Assembly: GCA_937974245.1 (NCBI GenBank) | Contig: CALJKV010000110.1 | Span: 62,001-126,000, forward strand | Source: an uncultured Chloroflexota bacterium | GTDB lineage: Bacteria > Chloroflexota > Anaerolineae > Aggregatilineales > Phototrophicaceae | Direction: 5' to 3' | DNA length: 64,000 nt | Shown here: positions 1 through 8,743 of the stretch, one piece after another | How positions within the stretch are numbered: the first letter of the stretch is position 1 | Layout of the letters: every line of letters begins with the position of its first letter | Made by a program: the position numbers and the translations under genes | The notes under the pieces: model-generated | What the model saw: the letters and a program-made list of their open reading frames with translations, nothing else | The model's database searches: none | Told to the model about the DNA's origin: nothing

Positions 1-2
1 TG

Positions 3-152
3 GCGGCAGGCGGCAAAGTCACCGATCTGGATGGTTCGCCGTTGGATTTTTCGATGGGCGCGATCCTGCCAAACCAGGGAATGGTGGTGACCAACGGTGT
101 GATTCATGAGCGCGTGCTGGACGCGGTACAGCAGGTAATCAGGGAAGATTGA
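3..152 (+). CDS. C-terminal fragment of an inositol monophosphatase/CysQ-like phosphatase
   Basis: The first 49 codons visible in the window end at a TGA at 150-152, and the gene begins upstream of the window. The fragment reads AAGGKVTDLDGSPLDF and later NGVIHERVLDAVQ. This matches the end of the inositol monophosphatase / 3'(2'),5'-bisphosphate nucleotidase fold: a glycine-rich strand, then 'TDLDG', then a short 'VVTNGVIHE' strand before the last helix. The metal-binding motifs lie outside the window, so the substrate (inositol phosphate, PAP or fructose bisphosphate) cannot be decided. Confidence 0.65.
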   Translation, partial: AAGGKVTDLDGSPLDFSMGAILPNQGMVVTNGVIHERVLDAVQQVIRED

Positions 153-160
153 GAACAGAA

Positions 161-186
161 AGAGGAAGGCTGCAAATCCTTCCTCT
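161..186 (+). terminator. Hairpin after the phosphatase gene
   Basis: A 9-bp perfect stem (AGAGGAAGG at 161-169, CCTTCCTCT at 178-186) lies 8 bases after the stop of the phosphatase fragment. It also lies downstream of the convergent SulP gene, so it may serve both strands. No strong U-tract follows on the plus strand. Confidence 0.55.
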
Positions 187-224
187 GTCAGAATCACATG
201 GCGATGCCCACAGTGACACGCTGT

Positions 225-1928
225 TTATGGCGTGGGTTTCAAGCTGGCGAATTCCTCAGTATGCCGTTTGACGTTGGCGCGATAATGGTCGGCGGCCATA
301 ATGGCCTCGTAGGCGCTCCAGAATATCCGATCCTGGCCCAAACTCTGAATCACGCCAGCCCGTTCCAGGTACGAACGCACCGGTTCGGTCAGGCCGCTGA
401 GGTAGACCCTTCGACCTTCACTTTCGAGTTGGTGGATGAGATGCTCAATCGCGGCGATGCCGGTTGTATCCAGCAAGGGTACCGTGCGCAGACTCAGAAT
501 GATGTCCTGATTGCCGTTGAGTTTCTCCAGAACGCTGTTAAAGGTATTGACCGTGCCGAAGAACAGCGGCCCTGTGATATAGACGACGAGGATACGATTC
601 GCATCATACTGCATTTCGTATCCGTCAGCACGCATCTTTTCGGCGGAAACCGGCGCAAATAAGACCTTCGCCTGGCTGCTCTGGAATACGAAGATCAGAG
701 CAGAAAGACCGATGCCGAGGATAATGGCCTGCGTCAGGTCAAGGGCAACTGTCGCGATTAAGGTGCTGATGAATGCAAACATCGCGCTTTTGAAGCGGCG
801 GTGAAAGATTTCCCTGATTTCGGCCCACTCGTTCATCCGCCATGCGGTCACAGCCAATACCCCGGCCAGGGCTGCCAGTGGGACTTGCGAAATCACCGGG
901 GCTAAGACCAGCGCCGCCAATAACAGGGTGGCGGAATGAATCAGGCTCGTCATGCGGGTTGCGCCGCCGCTCTTGATGGCGACACTAGTGCGGGCGATGG
1001 CAGCAGTGGCCGGGACGCCGCCGAAGAACGGAATGACGATATTGCCCACGCCCTGGGCGATTAACTCTTGTTTGGCATAGAGTTTGCTTCCGGTCATCCG
1101 TCCGGCCACCGTGCCACACAACAGGCTCTCGATGGACCCCAGCGCCGCGACTGAGAGTGCAGGCATCACCAGTTCAGTGATGTGTTCCCAGGGGATATTG
1201 GCGGGCAACAAACGCTGGTCGAGCAGGATCGTCTGCGGGATGCTGCCAATAACCGGGACTTCCAGCTTGAGCAGAGCGGCGAGGAGAGTCGCGGCGATAA
1301 GCCCCAGGAGTGAACCAGGAAAACGGGCGTTCCAACGCTGCGGCCACAGAATCATGACGAGAATGACCAGCACGCTCAATCCGATGGCCGCCAGATTGGG
1401 TGCATAGTCGAAGCGAAAATAGTGGGCGAGCTTAACCAGCGCATTTTCGGCGCCTTCGGTCTGAACTCCTAACAAGTTGTCAATCTGTCCGATAAAGATA
1501 ATGACGGCAATACCGCTGGTGAACCCGGCGATGACGGCAGAGGGGATAAAGTTTACGATCTGCCCCAGATTAAAGAGACCCAGCAGGAGAATGAGAATAC
1601 CGGCCATCACACCGGCAACCCATACGCCTTCTAACCCATACCGGCTCGCCAGCACAATGAGTACTGCTGACATCGCCCCGGTTGGCCCGGAAATCTGGTA
1701 GCCGGCTCCGCCCAGCCCGCCGATGATGAAACCGGCCAGGATGGCGGTGACCAGACCGGCGGCGGCGGTCACCCCGGACGCGACACCGAATGCCAATGCC
1801 AGCGGCAGCGCCACCGCAGCGACGGTAATGCCTGCCAGCAGGTCACGCCGAAATACCTGCGCGTTATAACCTTTGAATTCACTATGCCACATCTCGAAAT
1901 ACTCAGGCCGGAAACGCAAAACTCGCAT
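225..1928 (-). CDS. SulP-family anion transporter with C-terminal STAS domain
   Basis: This 567-residue membrane protein is an SLC26/SulP anion carrier (sulfate, bicarbonate or similar). The N-terminus holds the family start (DLLAGITVAAVALPLALAFG, about residues 29-48), and about 10-12 hydrophobic segments run to roughly residue 420. A cytoplasmic STAS domain occupies about 440-545 and includes LLDTTGIAAIEHL. The start codon is preceded by an AAGGAGG ribosome-binding site at 1941-1947. The gene is transcribed alone, away from EF-G. No carbonic anhydrase or sulfate-assimilation gene is adjacent, so the transported anion is open. Confidence 0.93.
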   Translation of the reverse strand: MRVLRFRPEYFEMWHSEFKGYNAQVFRRDLLAGITVAAVALPLALAFGVASGVTAAAGLVTAILAGFIIGGLGGAGYQISGPTGAMSAVLIVLASRYGLEGVWVAGVMAGILILLLGLFNLGQIVNFIPSAVIAGFTSGIAVIIFIGQIDNLLGVQTEGAENALVKLAHYFRFDYAPNLAAIGLSVLVILVMILWPQRWNARFPGSLLGLIAATLLAALLKLEVPVIGSIPQTILLDQRLLPANIPWEHITELVMPALSVAALGSIESLLCGTVAGRMTGSKLYAKQELIAQGVGNIVIPFFGGVPATAAIARTSVAIKSGGATRMTSLIHSATLLLAALVLAPVISQVPLAALAGVLAVTAWRMNEWAEIREIFHRRFKSAMFAFISTLIATVALDLTQAIILGIGLSALIFVFQSSQAKVLFAPVSAEKMRADGYEMQYDANRILVVYITGPLFFGTVNTFNSVLEKLNGNQDIILSLRTVPLLDTTGIAAIEHLIHQLESEGRRVYLSGLTEPVRSYLERAGVIQSLGQDRIFWSAYEAIMAADHYRANVKRHTEEFASLKPTP

Positions 1929-2290
1929 AATCTGTTTGATCCTCCTTCAAACGTGATTGATTCGACCTATAACCTGTGAGTGTGAAATGCACCATCCGGC
2001 AAAAATGCGATCTCCATCCAGATTCATGGACTCAGCCACCATTCACATAGGAAAAACGCATTCAGTGTGCGTTTATCCCGTTTGTGTGATAAAGCTGTTG
2101 ACGCCATTTCGCTGAAGGTAGTGGGCATGGGGAAAAGTCCACTATCTGGGGAATGGGGTGTTTCCATTATTTTACAGCAGTCAGGGCAGTTTTTTCTACT
2201 CAGAAGTGGATATTTAACGGATACAAGTGGAGGAATAATAAAAAGGGGAAGGGTATAATCCCTTCCCCGGAAAGATCAAGGTACGAGCGG
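1929..2290. other. Intergenic region between the SulP and EF-G genes
   Basis: This 362-base stretch separates two minus-strand genes. It holds the SulP ribosome-binding site and, at the other end, the EF-G terminator. Short plus-strand reading frames here have no ribosome-binding site and no recognisable product. I see no RNA gene. Confidence 0.6.
2236..2268 (-). terminator. Rho-independent terminator of the EF-G gene
   Basis: On the minus strand a 9-bp GC-rich stem (GGGGAAGGG pairing with CCCTTCCCC, plus-strand arms 2245-2253 and 2260-2268) with a 6-base loop is followed by a run of five T and further T/A. This is a textbook intrinsic terminator, 22 bases past the EF-G stop. Confidence 0.9.
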
Positions 2291-4360
2291 TTATTCTTCG
2301 CTCTTCTTGTTGGCGGCGATCACCTTTTCGGTCAGGTGCGCCGGCACATGCTCGTAGTGGCTAAAACTCATGGTGTAAACGCCCCGCCCGCCGGTCATGG
2401 AGCGCAGATCGTTCCCGTAGCGCATCATCTCGGCCATTGGCACCTGGGCATTGACGGTGCTCTTTGAGCCTTCAGTGTCCATACCCTGCACCCGGCCTCG
2501 CCGCGTATTGAAGTCTCCCATGATGTCACCCATCATCGATTCGGGCACAACGACCCTGACATTCATGATCGGCTCCAGCAGTACCGGGTTCGCCATCTGG
2601 AAGACCTTCTTGAAAACTTCCCGCCCGGCGATCTGGAAGGCGATGTCTTTCGAATCTACCGGGTGTTCTTTGCCGTCGAAGACTACCGCCCGTACATCTA
2701 CGACCGGGAAACCGGCGATCACGCCTTCACCCAGCACCGAGTTGATACCCTTTTCGATGGAAGGTAAGAAACTGCCGGAAATCGAACCACCGACAATCTT
2801 GGTTTCATAGACAAAGCCACCGCCCGGGTTGGGTTCCAGGCGCATGTGCACTTCAGCAAACTGCCCCGCGCCACCCGACTGTTTCTTATGGCGGTAGAAG
2901 TCCGATTTTTCAACCATGATGGTCTCTTTGTACGGTACTTTGGGCATCATCGTGTCCATGCCAACACCCAGGCGCTCGGCCCGGTTGATTGCCAGGTTGA
3001 CATGCGCCTCGCCCATGCCTTCCACGATAGTCTGTTTGACGTCCGCATCTTGACGCCAGCGCAGTGTCGGGTCGGCCTGGCACAGGCTGGTCAATACCGA
3101 ACCCATCTTGGTGCCGTCGGCTTGGGTACGCGGTGTTACAGCAACGGCGTACAGCGGGTCGGGGAAGTCCGGTTTGACGATGGTGAAGGGATTCGCCTTG
3201 CTGCTGAAGGTATCCCCGGTAATGGTGTTGCTTAACTTGGCAACCACACCAATGTCGCCGGCATGTAAGATCGAAACCGGGAGCTGCTCTTTACCGCGCA
3301 GCAGCATCAACGAGCCGAAACGTTCCTCAACATCATGGGTGGTGTTGTAACAGCGGTTGTCGGCGCTGATCGTACCGGAGAAAATGCGAAAATAGTTGAG
3401 CGTCCCCACAAAGCGGTCTGTGGTGGTTTTGAAGACGTAAGCGGCCAGCGGGCCGTCGTCTGTCTGCGGCGGCATGAGGAAGTCATGTTCACCGTCAGGC
3501 TTCACTACCTGTAACCGACGAACCGAGGGCGAACCCACATAGGCGATGAGCGCTTCAAGCAGCGGCACTGTGCCAATATTCTTGGTGCCGGAGGTCACGA
3601 AGACCGGCACGGTCTTCAGAAGGTGGTCACGGGCGGCTTTGCGCATCCCTTCGCGGATTTCATCATTCGTCAGGGTGCCTTCATCAAAGTACTTTTCGAT
3701 CAGCGCATTATCGGATTCAGCGGCGGCTTCTACCAGCACCGTGTGCGCTTCTTCCGCGGCTTCTGCCATTTCAGCCGGCATATCAGAGCGGTCTTTGCCT
3801 TCTTTGTAGTAGGCTTTCATCGTCAGGAGATTGACGACGCCCTTAAAATTGTCTTCCGCGCCGATGGGCAGCATAACCGGGATAAATTTGTATTCCGGGA
3901 AACTCTCCTGAAGTTGCTCCAGGGTGCGCTCAAAATTGGCGTTTTCACGATCCAGCTTGTTGATGGTGACGATAATCGGCTGCTGGTAGACCTGAGCGTA
4001 CTCCCAGGCAAGTTCCGTGCCGACCTCAACACCAGAGACGGCATCCACCACCACGACCACCGAATCGGCGACGCGGATGGCGTTCTTGATTTCGCCTTGA
4101 AAATCGGTGAACCCTGGCGCATCCAGCACATTAATCTTATAGTCGTTGAATTCAAGGGGGATAAGGGAGGTAGATAAGGAACTGACACGCTCTTTTTCGT
4201 CTTCATCCCAGTCAGAAACCGTGTTTTTATCTTCGACCCTGCCTAATCGGTTAATGGCGCCGGTATTGTAGAGCAGGGCTTCTACTAATGAGGTCTTACC
4301 GGCGCCCTGATGCCCCACCAGAGCGACATTCCTCAATTTATCAGTTGTATATTCTCTCAT
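2291..4360 (-). CDS. EF-G-like translational GTPase, EF-G2 type
   Basis: This 689-residue protein has the five-domain EF-G architecture. GTP-binding motifs are visible: P-loop GHQGAGKT (residues 16-23), DAPGF (80-84) and NKLD (134-137). It differs from housekeeping EF-G, which has GHIDAGKT, the switch I signature ERGITI and DTPGH. Here switch I reads ERVSSLSTS and the histidine of DTPGH is phenylalanine (F84). The same kind of change is known in the EF-G2/FusA2 subfamily (Thermus EF-G-2, mycobacterial FusA2), so this is most likely a paralogue rather than the main translocase. The genes that usually flank fusA (rpsL, rpsG, tuf) are absent. Confidence 0.9.
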   Translation of the reverse strand: MREYTTDKLRNVALVGHQGAGKTSLVEALLYNTGAINRLGRVEDKNTVSDWDEDEKERVSSLSTSLIPLEFNDYKINVLDAPGFTDFQGEIKNAIRVADSVVVVVDAVSGVEVGTELAWEYAQVYQQPIIVTINKLDRENANFERTLEQLQESFPEYKFIPVMLPIGAEDNFKGVVNLLTMKAYYKEGKDRSDMPAEMAEAAEEAHTVLVEAAAESDNALIEKYFDEGTLTNDEIREGMRKAARDHLLKTVPVFVTSGTKNIGTVPLLEALIAYVGSPSVRRLQVVKPDGEHDFLMPPQTDDGPLAAYVFKTTTDRFVGTLNYFRIFSGTISADNRCYNTTHDVEERFGSLMLLRGKEQLPVSILHAGDIGVVAKLSNTITGDTFSSKANPFTIVKPDFPDPLYAVAVTPRTQADGTKMGSVLTSLCQADPTLRWRQDADVKQTIVEGMGEAHVNLAINRAERLGVGMDTMMPKVPYKETIMVEKSDFYRHKKQSGGAGQFAEVHMRLEPNPGGGFVYETKIVGGSISGSFLPSIEKGINSVLGEGVIAGFPVVDVRAVVFDGKEHPVDSKDIAFQIAGREVFKKVFQMANPVLLEPIMNVRVVVPESMMGDIMGDFNTRRGRVQGMDTEGSKSTVNAQVPMAEMMRYGNDLRSMTGGRGVYTMSFSHYEHVPAHLTEKVIAANKKSEE

Positions 4361-4645
4361 AATTTAAGGTCTCCATTAATTAGGCATATCCATAAGATTG
4401 TCTTGCAGCCAGGGCGAAAGACACAGCACCTTCTTCCCCTTCTTTCGGGATTTACGGATAGCAATCTGCCTTAAACCGGAGCGCACCGAGGGTATCCCGG
4501 TGCAGATCACCGATTACAAGGGATTTTAAGACGGCATTAACTGATTGTCAAAGGGAATCGCCCGATAAATAACGAATCCCGCGTGTCATGTGAGGACTGG
4601 CACGAGGGATTTAGTGATTTCCGGCAGTGTTAGGATGTGACAATC

Positions 4646-5851
4646 TTAAGAATCTAACCTGGCTATCGCCATGTTGACCGCCTCTTCATCAATGATGAGG
4701 CCGAAACCATGCTCTTGAATCTCAGCTTCGGGAATCAGATTTTGCCATTCATCAAACGAAAGACGCATACCAGCTAGCTCGAGTTCAAAACCAAGCAGAC
4801 GTTGATAGTTCTCAACGATCATTTCAGCTTCGGCTACTGCATCTGGCAGTTCAGCAAGCTTATCTGCCAGTGTCTTATCAGGGCGGCGGGCGATCTGGTT
4901 CAGCGGGTTTCCATAAACGTTCTGAATAACGTCCGGTACCCAGAAGTCAGGACGAACCTGATTCACCGCTGTGAACATGGCGGCTTCCCGGCTTACTGCC
5001 CCCATTTCATTAGGAGATAGTATCCAGTGCTGAAGCTGAAAGAAGCGATACAGGATTTCATCAGGAACGTCCTTGTAAAAGAACAAGGCTGGGTGTGCGC
5101 CCAGCAATTCCGTCACGAGTCGAGACGCTGCCTCTTGAAAACGGGGCATGTCTTCGGTCAGTCGTTTTCTGGCGGTCTTAATTTCATTGGCAATCAAGTA
5201 ACAACGGATACGGCTGGTTTCAGCGTACAAAGCACGTAGGAGATAGTGCCTGGCAAACAGTATCCGATTGGGACTATTTGTTTTCAACATGGCATCAAAG
5301 TCAGTGAGGAAATTCTCAGTGGCCTCGTATAGCCCATCAATGGCGCTGCGCGCAGCATGGTCACGGTAAGCGGATTGATCGCTTTCAAATACATCACGCG
5401 CAGCCTGGAGCGCAATCTTAAAGCGCATATCCCGCTCACGTTTGAACTCATTTTGTATACTTTGCTCCAATTGGTTGATCTGATCTGAAAGCTGGTTCAG
5501 TTTCTGGAGCATGATATAGAGCGATACTGCGGTGAGGCCAAAGTTCAATACCTGTCCAGCAGCTATAAAGTTGTTGAGAGCGGTTATTGCTATGAGATGG
5601 TTGGATATACTGGCAGCTTGTTGGTTGACACCTGCAATAGCGCCTGTCGCCCTGGCAGCATTCACAATCTGGTTTAACGGCGCGGGAAAACTATTGGATC
5701 CAATGTTGGTTTGAGATGAATCTCGCAACCAGGTCACAATCTGTTTATTAGCCGTACTGCGGATAACGCCGCCGACTCGTTCAAAGATGCCTGTATTCAA
5801 GCCATGCAAAATAGTGTCGGGAACTTCAAAGGCGTATGTCAAAGAGGCCAC
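4646..5851 (-). CDS. Hypothetical 401-residue protein with a hydrophobic segment and coiled coil
   Basis: I do not recognise this family. The start is GTG (5849-5851) with GGAG about ten bases upstream. About residues 85-115 form an Ala/Ile-rich hydrophobic stretch. A heptad-like segment (LQKLNQLSDQINQLEQSI) follows and then a charged helical region, and the rest is predicted helical and soluble. There is no signal peptide. A single hydrophobic segment followed by a long coiled coil recalls helical pore-forming or membrane-associated proteins, but that is only a shape resemblance. It stands alone, about 285 bp from EF-G and 250 bp from the dockerin gene, both on the same strand. Confidence 0.7.
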   Translation of the reverse strand: MASLTYAFEVPDTILHGLNTGIFERVGGVIRSTANKQIVTWLRDSSQTNIGSNSFPAPLNQIVNAARATGAIAGVNQQAASISNHLIAITALNNFIAAGQVLNFGLTAVSLYIMLQKLNQLSDQINQLEQSIQNEFKRERDMRFKIALQAARDVFESDQSAYRDHAARSAIDGLYEATENFLTDFDAMLKTNSPNRILFARHYLLRALYAETSRIRCYLIANEIKTARKRLTEDMPRFQEAASRLVTELLGAHPALFFYKDVPDEILYRFFQLQHWILSPNEMGAVSREAAMFTAVNQVRPDFWVPDVIQNVYGNPLNQIARRPDKTLADKLAELPDAVAEAEMIVENYQRLLGFELELAGMRLSFDEWQNLIPEAEIQEHGFGLIIDEEAVNMAIARLDS

Positions 5852-6060
5852 TGCTAGTCACTCCGATAAATACTAAGACCATTCTAATAGCCAACGTGAA
5901 ATATATTAACTGACATTACACTATCACGCAAAGTTTCCTCTTGCAAAATAGGTTGATGGCTCTAGGTACAAGAGAAAACCTTACTAGGCAGGGTAGCCTA
6001 ATGTAGAACGCTGCAACTCTTTTCCTAAAGAAGCACACCTGATTATTAGCGGGAGAATCA

Positions 6061-6083
6061 AAAAGGAGCATCACGCCCCTTTT
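6061..6083 (-). terminator. Terminator of the cohesin/dockerin unit
   Basis: Read on the minus strand, a 9-bp stem with one G-U pair (AAAAGGGGC ... GCTCCTTTT) is followed by T-rich sequence. It ends about 20 bases past the stop of the dockerin-like gene. Confidence 0.8.
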
Positions 6084-6101
6084 CACATACTCAATCGCTG
6101 C

Positions 6102-7055
6102 TTAGCTATCCTGCCAGGGAGTCGGGCCGGAAAGACCGAAAGCTGCGCCGATCAGCGTCAGGTCGCGTACATCAATCCAACCGTCCTCATTGAGGTCAAC
6201 TTCGGTCACGATGGCCGGGCCATTAAAGTTCGATGCGACCAATGCGGCATCACTCAGGTCAACCCGGTTATCCCCATTGGTGTCGCCCACGACCAGCACG
6301 GCTGTTGGCAGTTGGCGCTCTTCCCCGGCGTTCAGCACGAATGAAGTCTGGGTCGTGAGATAACCCTGTGCCTGCGCCACCAATGTATACGGCCCGGCAG
6401 TCATGTTCGAGAACGCGAACACACCGTTTCCACCAGTTGGCAGCGTGATGGATGAGCCGTCAGGCCGCGTGAGGGTAATCTGAATCCCGGCAGACTCTTT
6501 GCCGGTTTGTGGCGGGTATAGTACCTGGCCGGAAAACTGTCCCATGCCAATGGTTGGTGTGGGGGGAATCGGTGTCAAGGTTGGCATAACCGGCGTCGCA
6601 GTCATGGGGATGTTGGTTGCTGGCTGTGGCGGTATGGCGGTAGGTTGGCCGGGCTGCCCACCACCCGGCGGCACGGCTGTCGGTTGAGCCGGTACAGCAG
6701 TGGGTTGGATAGGTCCAGCGGTTGGCTGTGGTGGCATAAAATTGGGTGCGATCAGTGTTCCGAAAACATCGGCGGCGGGCATTTGTGTCAGCATCGCATA
6801 GGCAGTTGCGTATAGTGGTCGTGGCATCTGCAAACCCTGCATGGCGGCCTGGGTTGCCACTTGATTCAACGGCATTTGGGTTGCCCAAACCACCAGTGTG
6901 GCCTTGACCGAGTCCCAGGGCAATCCATTATTGGATTGTGCTTGCGCAGGGGCTGCTGTGCCGGCGAAGAGCGCCAGCACAAGCACCACCACAGCGAATG
7001 TGAGGAGTACCGCCAGAGGTGAACTTATTTTCATCGCGTTACCCGGCCAATTCAA
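6102..7055 (-). CDS. Secreted protein with Pro/Thr linker, carboxypeptidase-regulatory-like domain and dockerin-like C-terminus
   Basis: A signal peptide (hydrophobic residues about 14-35, ending AQAQ) is followed by a short helical region. Then comes a Pro/Thr/Ala-rich linker (about 115-175), a beta-sandwich carboxypeptidase-regulatory-like domain (GQVLYPPQTGKESAGIQITL onward, about 180-245) and two calcium-loop repeats, DTNGDNRVDLSD and DLNEDGWIDVRD, near 255-300. Paired EF-hand-like loops of this form define type I dockerins. The first ATG lies inside the upstream gene; an internal ATG at 7032-7034, just after that gene's stop, is an alternative that still leaves a complete signal peptide. 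No catalytic domain is present. The upstream gene encodes a cohesin-like protein, its likely partner. Confidence 0.8.
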   Translation of the reverse strand: MNWPGNAMKISSPLAVLLTFAVVVLVLALFAGTAAPAQAQSNNGLPWDSVKATLVVWATQMPLNQVATQAAMQGLQMPRPLYATAYAMLTQMPAADVFGTLIAPNFMPPQPTAGPIQPTAVPAQPTAVPPGGGQPGQPTAIPPQPATNIPMTATPVMPTLTPIPPTPTIGMGQFSGQVLYPPQTGKESAGIQITLTRPDGSSITLPTGGNGVFAFSNMTAGPYTLVAQAQGYLTTQTSFVLNAGEERQLPTAVLVVGDTNGDNRVDLSDAALVASNFNGPAIVTEVDLNEDGWIDVRDLTLIGAAFGLSGPTPWQDS

Positions 7056-7824
7056 GCTGTGTCCGCATTCTGGAATACAGTCCGATGCTCACAACCAACA
7101 ACATAATGCCGCCAAGCAGGAAGAAGCCTGCCAGGGTAAGCAGCGACTGGCTATCCGGGGCAGACGAAGACGCAACTGTCGTCGCCTCTGTCTGGTTTGC
7201 CTGGCTCACCTGGCGATTGGCGAGACTGGCGGTGGCAACGGAAACCGAAGCCGATGAGACCGGAGCCGATACAACGGCATTCCCGCCGCCATTGACCTGT
7301 ACGGTCATGCCCTCAAAATCGGTTGCGACCTGCTGGATGCTGCGGGCTACTCGGAGGCCGTCAACTTCTTCAAACTGCGGCGCAACCAGACTGGCTTCTA
7401 TGGGTGCAATCTCCACCGTTCCACCCGCCAGGGCGCGAAATGTAATCATCCCCAGCACACCATCCCCGCTGACCGGATCGGCAGGCTGGGTTAAGGTCAG
7501 CGCGTATTCAATCACACCAGCATCCGCCGTGTTTTTCAGGGTGAAATTCGGACCACCGCTGAAGAACTCCGCCGGAGTCACGACCTGATTATTGGTTGGA
7601 ACAACTTCCAGGATAGCCGGGTCATAACTAAGCTTGAAACTGACACCATACACGCTCTCCGCGCCGACTATCTGAACATTGACGGTAAACTCATCTCCGG
7701 CCTGCACGTCATGGATTTGCGATTCCAGACCGATGTGGGTTGTATTCTGGGCGCTGGCCGCACCGCTGGTAAGCACCAGGATTGTGATTATGAGGATCAG
7801 AATCGGTAGGATTTGCTTCTTCAT
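7039..7824 (-). CDS. Membrane-anchored cohesin-like domain protein
   Basis: The chosen start is the ATG at 7822-7824 (MKKQILPIL), because AGGAA lies about nine bases upstream; a longer frame to 7908 has no such site. The 261-residue product has a signal peptide to about residue 25 (SGAASAQ). A cohesin-type beta-sandwich follows (about 28-170) with the typical signatures VQAGDEFTVNVQIVGAESVY, FKLSYDPAILEVV and GVLGMITFRAL. After a short linker there is a C-terminal transmembrane helix (LLTLAGFFLLGGIMLLVVSI) with a basic tail. It should therefore display a cohesin on the outer face of the membrane. It is immediately followed by the dockerin-like gene. Confidence 0.82.
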   Translation of the reverse strand: MKKQILPILILIITILVLTSGAASAQNTTHIGLESQIHDVQAGDEFTVNVQIVGAESVYGVSFKLSYDPAILEVVPTNNQVVTPAEFFSGGPNFTLKNTADAGVIEYALTLTQPADPVSGDGVLGMITFRALAGGTVEIAPIEASLVAPQFEEVDGLRVARSIQQVATDFEGMTVQVNGGGNAVVSAPVSSASVSVATASLANRQVSQANQTEATTVASSSAPDSQSLLTLAGFFLLGGIMLLVVSIGLYSRMRTQLELAG

Positions 7825-8324
7825 GGGTGCCATTTCCTTATTGTGCCTAGATACGAGAGCGGTGGGGGCATCTGCCCGTGTACAGCGTATACCCACTAAA
7901 CCGCCCATAATATGGGACTTTATGATCGCCCCAGTGTCGCCATTTGCTCAGCTATTCAGGATCGCGCGGCGCCTGCGTTCAAATCTCTCCTTAAGATACC
8001 ATTTACAATTTTCGGAAAACAAGGTGGCAATCTAGCCTCATAGTACCAAAATGGATAGATTTGGGAATGAAGTACCAATTCAGTTATCGGGCAGAAATAA
8101 CGGAAAGCAAACTCCCAAAACCATTCCCAAACCTGACGGAAAATCTCCCGCTCCACAGGTTCAAAACAGGTAATCAGGCGTTTGCTGTGGTGCGTTTTCT
8201 GCTCACGACAGAGATATAGGAAATAGGGACTATTTTCAAAAGAGTTGAGATTAAAAAGATTGACCAATTTTGGGAAATTGTGCTAAGATGACAACATCGT
8301 ATGAGATCAAGGAGTTATGAAGCC
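7825..8324. other. Intergenic region between the cohesin gene and the first pilin
   Basis: These 500 bases separate divergent genes. The first pilin promoter lies at 8260-8289. A minus-strand reading frame covering 7956-8267 has no ribosome-binding site or recognisable family, and I treat it as noncoding. Nothing else is evident. Confidence 0.5.
8260..8289 (+). promoter_or_regulatory. Predicted sigma-70-type promoter of the first Flp pilin
   Basis: TTGACC (8260-8265) and TAAGAT (8284-8289) are separated by 18 bases and lie about 35 bases upstream of the pilin start. The ribosome-binding site AAGGAG (8309-8314) falls in between. Confidence 0.6.
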
Positions 8325-8471
8325 ATGCTTTATATGCCTCGTGAAGAAGGCCAGGGTCTGGTTGAGTACGCGCTCATCCTCGTGCTGGTCGCAGTCGTCG
8401 TCATCGTTATTCTGGCTCTGCTTGGCCCGGCTATCGGTAACATCTTCTCCAACATCGTCAACACCCTCTAA
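8325..8471 (+). CDS. Flp/Fap-type pilin, first copy
   Basis: A 48-residue Flp pilin, the small subunit of tight-adherence (Tad) type IVb pili. The short leader MLYMPREEG ends in glycine and is followed by QGLVEY, so Glu and Tyr occupy positions +5 and +6 after the prepilin-peptidase cleavage site, as in Flp pilins. A 20-residue hydrophobic helix (LILVLVAVVVIVILALLGPA) and a short polar tail ending NIVNTL follow. AAGGAG lies ten bases upstream. It is too short for most ORF callers, and a longer overlapping frame starting at 8317 is a shadow. No Tad secretion genes lie in the window. Confidence 0.92.
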   Translation: MLYMPREEGQGLVEYALILVLVAVVVIVILALLGPAIGNIFSNIVNTL

Positions 8472-8502
8472 TCATCTCAGGTTCATCCGTTTTAGTCTGA
8501 AG

Positions 8503-8532
8503 ACCCTCGCGTTTTGCGGGGGTTTTCGTTTT
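8503..8532 (+). terminator. Terminator of the first pilin gene
   Basis: CCCTCGC and GCGGGGG pair across a GTTTT loop and are followed by TTTTCGTTTT. The same terminator is repeated exactly after the second pilin. Confidence 0.92.
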
Positions 8533-8644
8533 CCGCAGAATAGCCGCGACAAATCCTCCTTCTTCTTCAGAAATAGCCAAACTAATAAGCAGAGTTCTCA
8601 AGTATGAACTTTTCGTGAAAAGAGTAAAGGTTTTGCTATCTTAA

Positions 8645-8673
8645 TTGACATTCCATTAAGTTTCTGCTATTGT
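8645..8673 (+). promoter_or_regulatory. Predicted promoter of the second Flp pilin
   Basis: A perfect -35 TTGACA (8645-8650), a 17-base spacer and TATTGT (8668-8673) lie about 70 bases upstream of the second pilin start. The upstream regions of the two pilins differ, so their expression may differ. Confidence 0.65.
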
Positions 8674-8743
8674 GCAATTAGGTGAGCTTATCAGTTCACT
8701 TTCATCAATTCGTTACTCTATTCAATAGGGGAAACTAATCATC

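Noticed and set aside
7956..8267. Minus-strand frame of 103 codons upstream of the first pilin
   Set aside because: Aromatic-rich product without family, no ribosome-binding site, and placed in a promoter region.
8317..8607. Frame overlapping the first pilin (and the similar one at 8760-9011)
   Set aside because: Both are out-of-frame readings of the Flp pilin genes, which have their own ribosome-binding site, leader and terminator.
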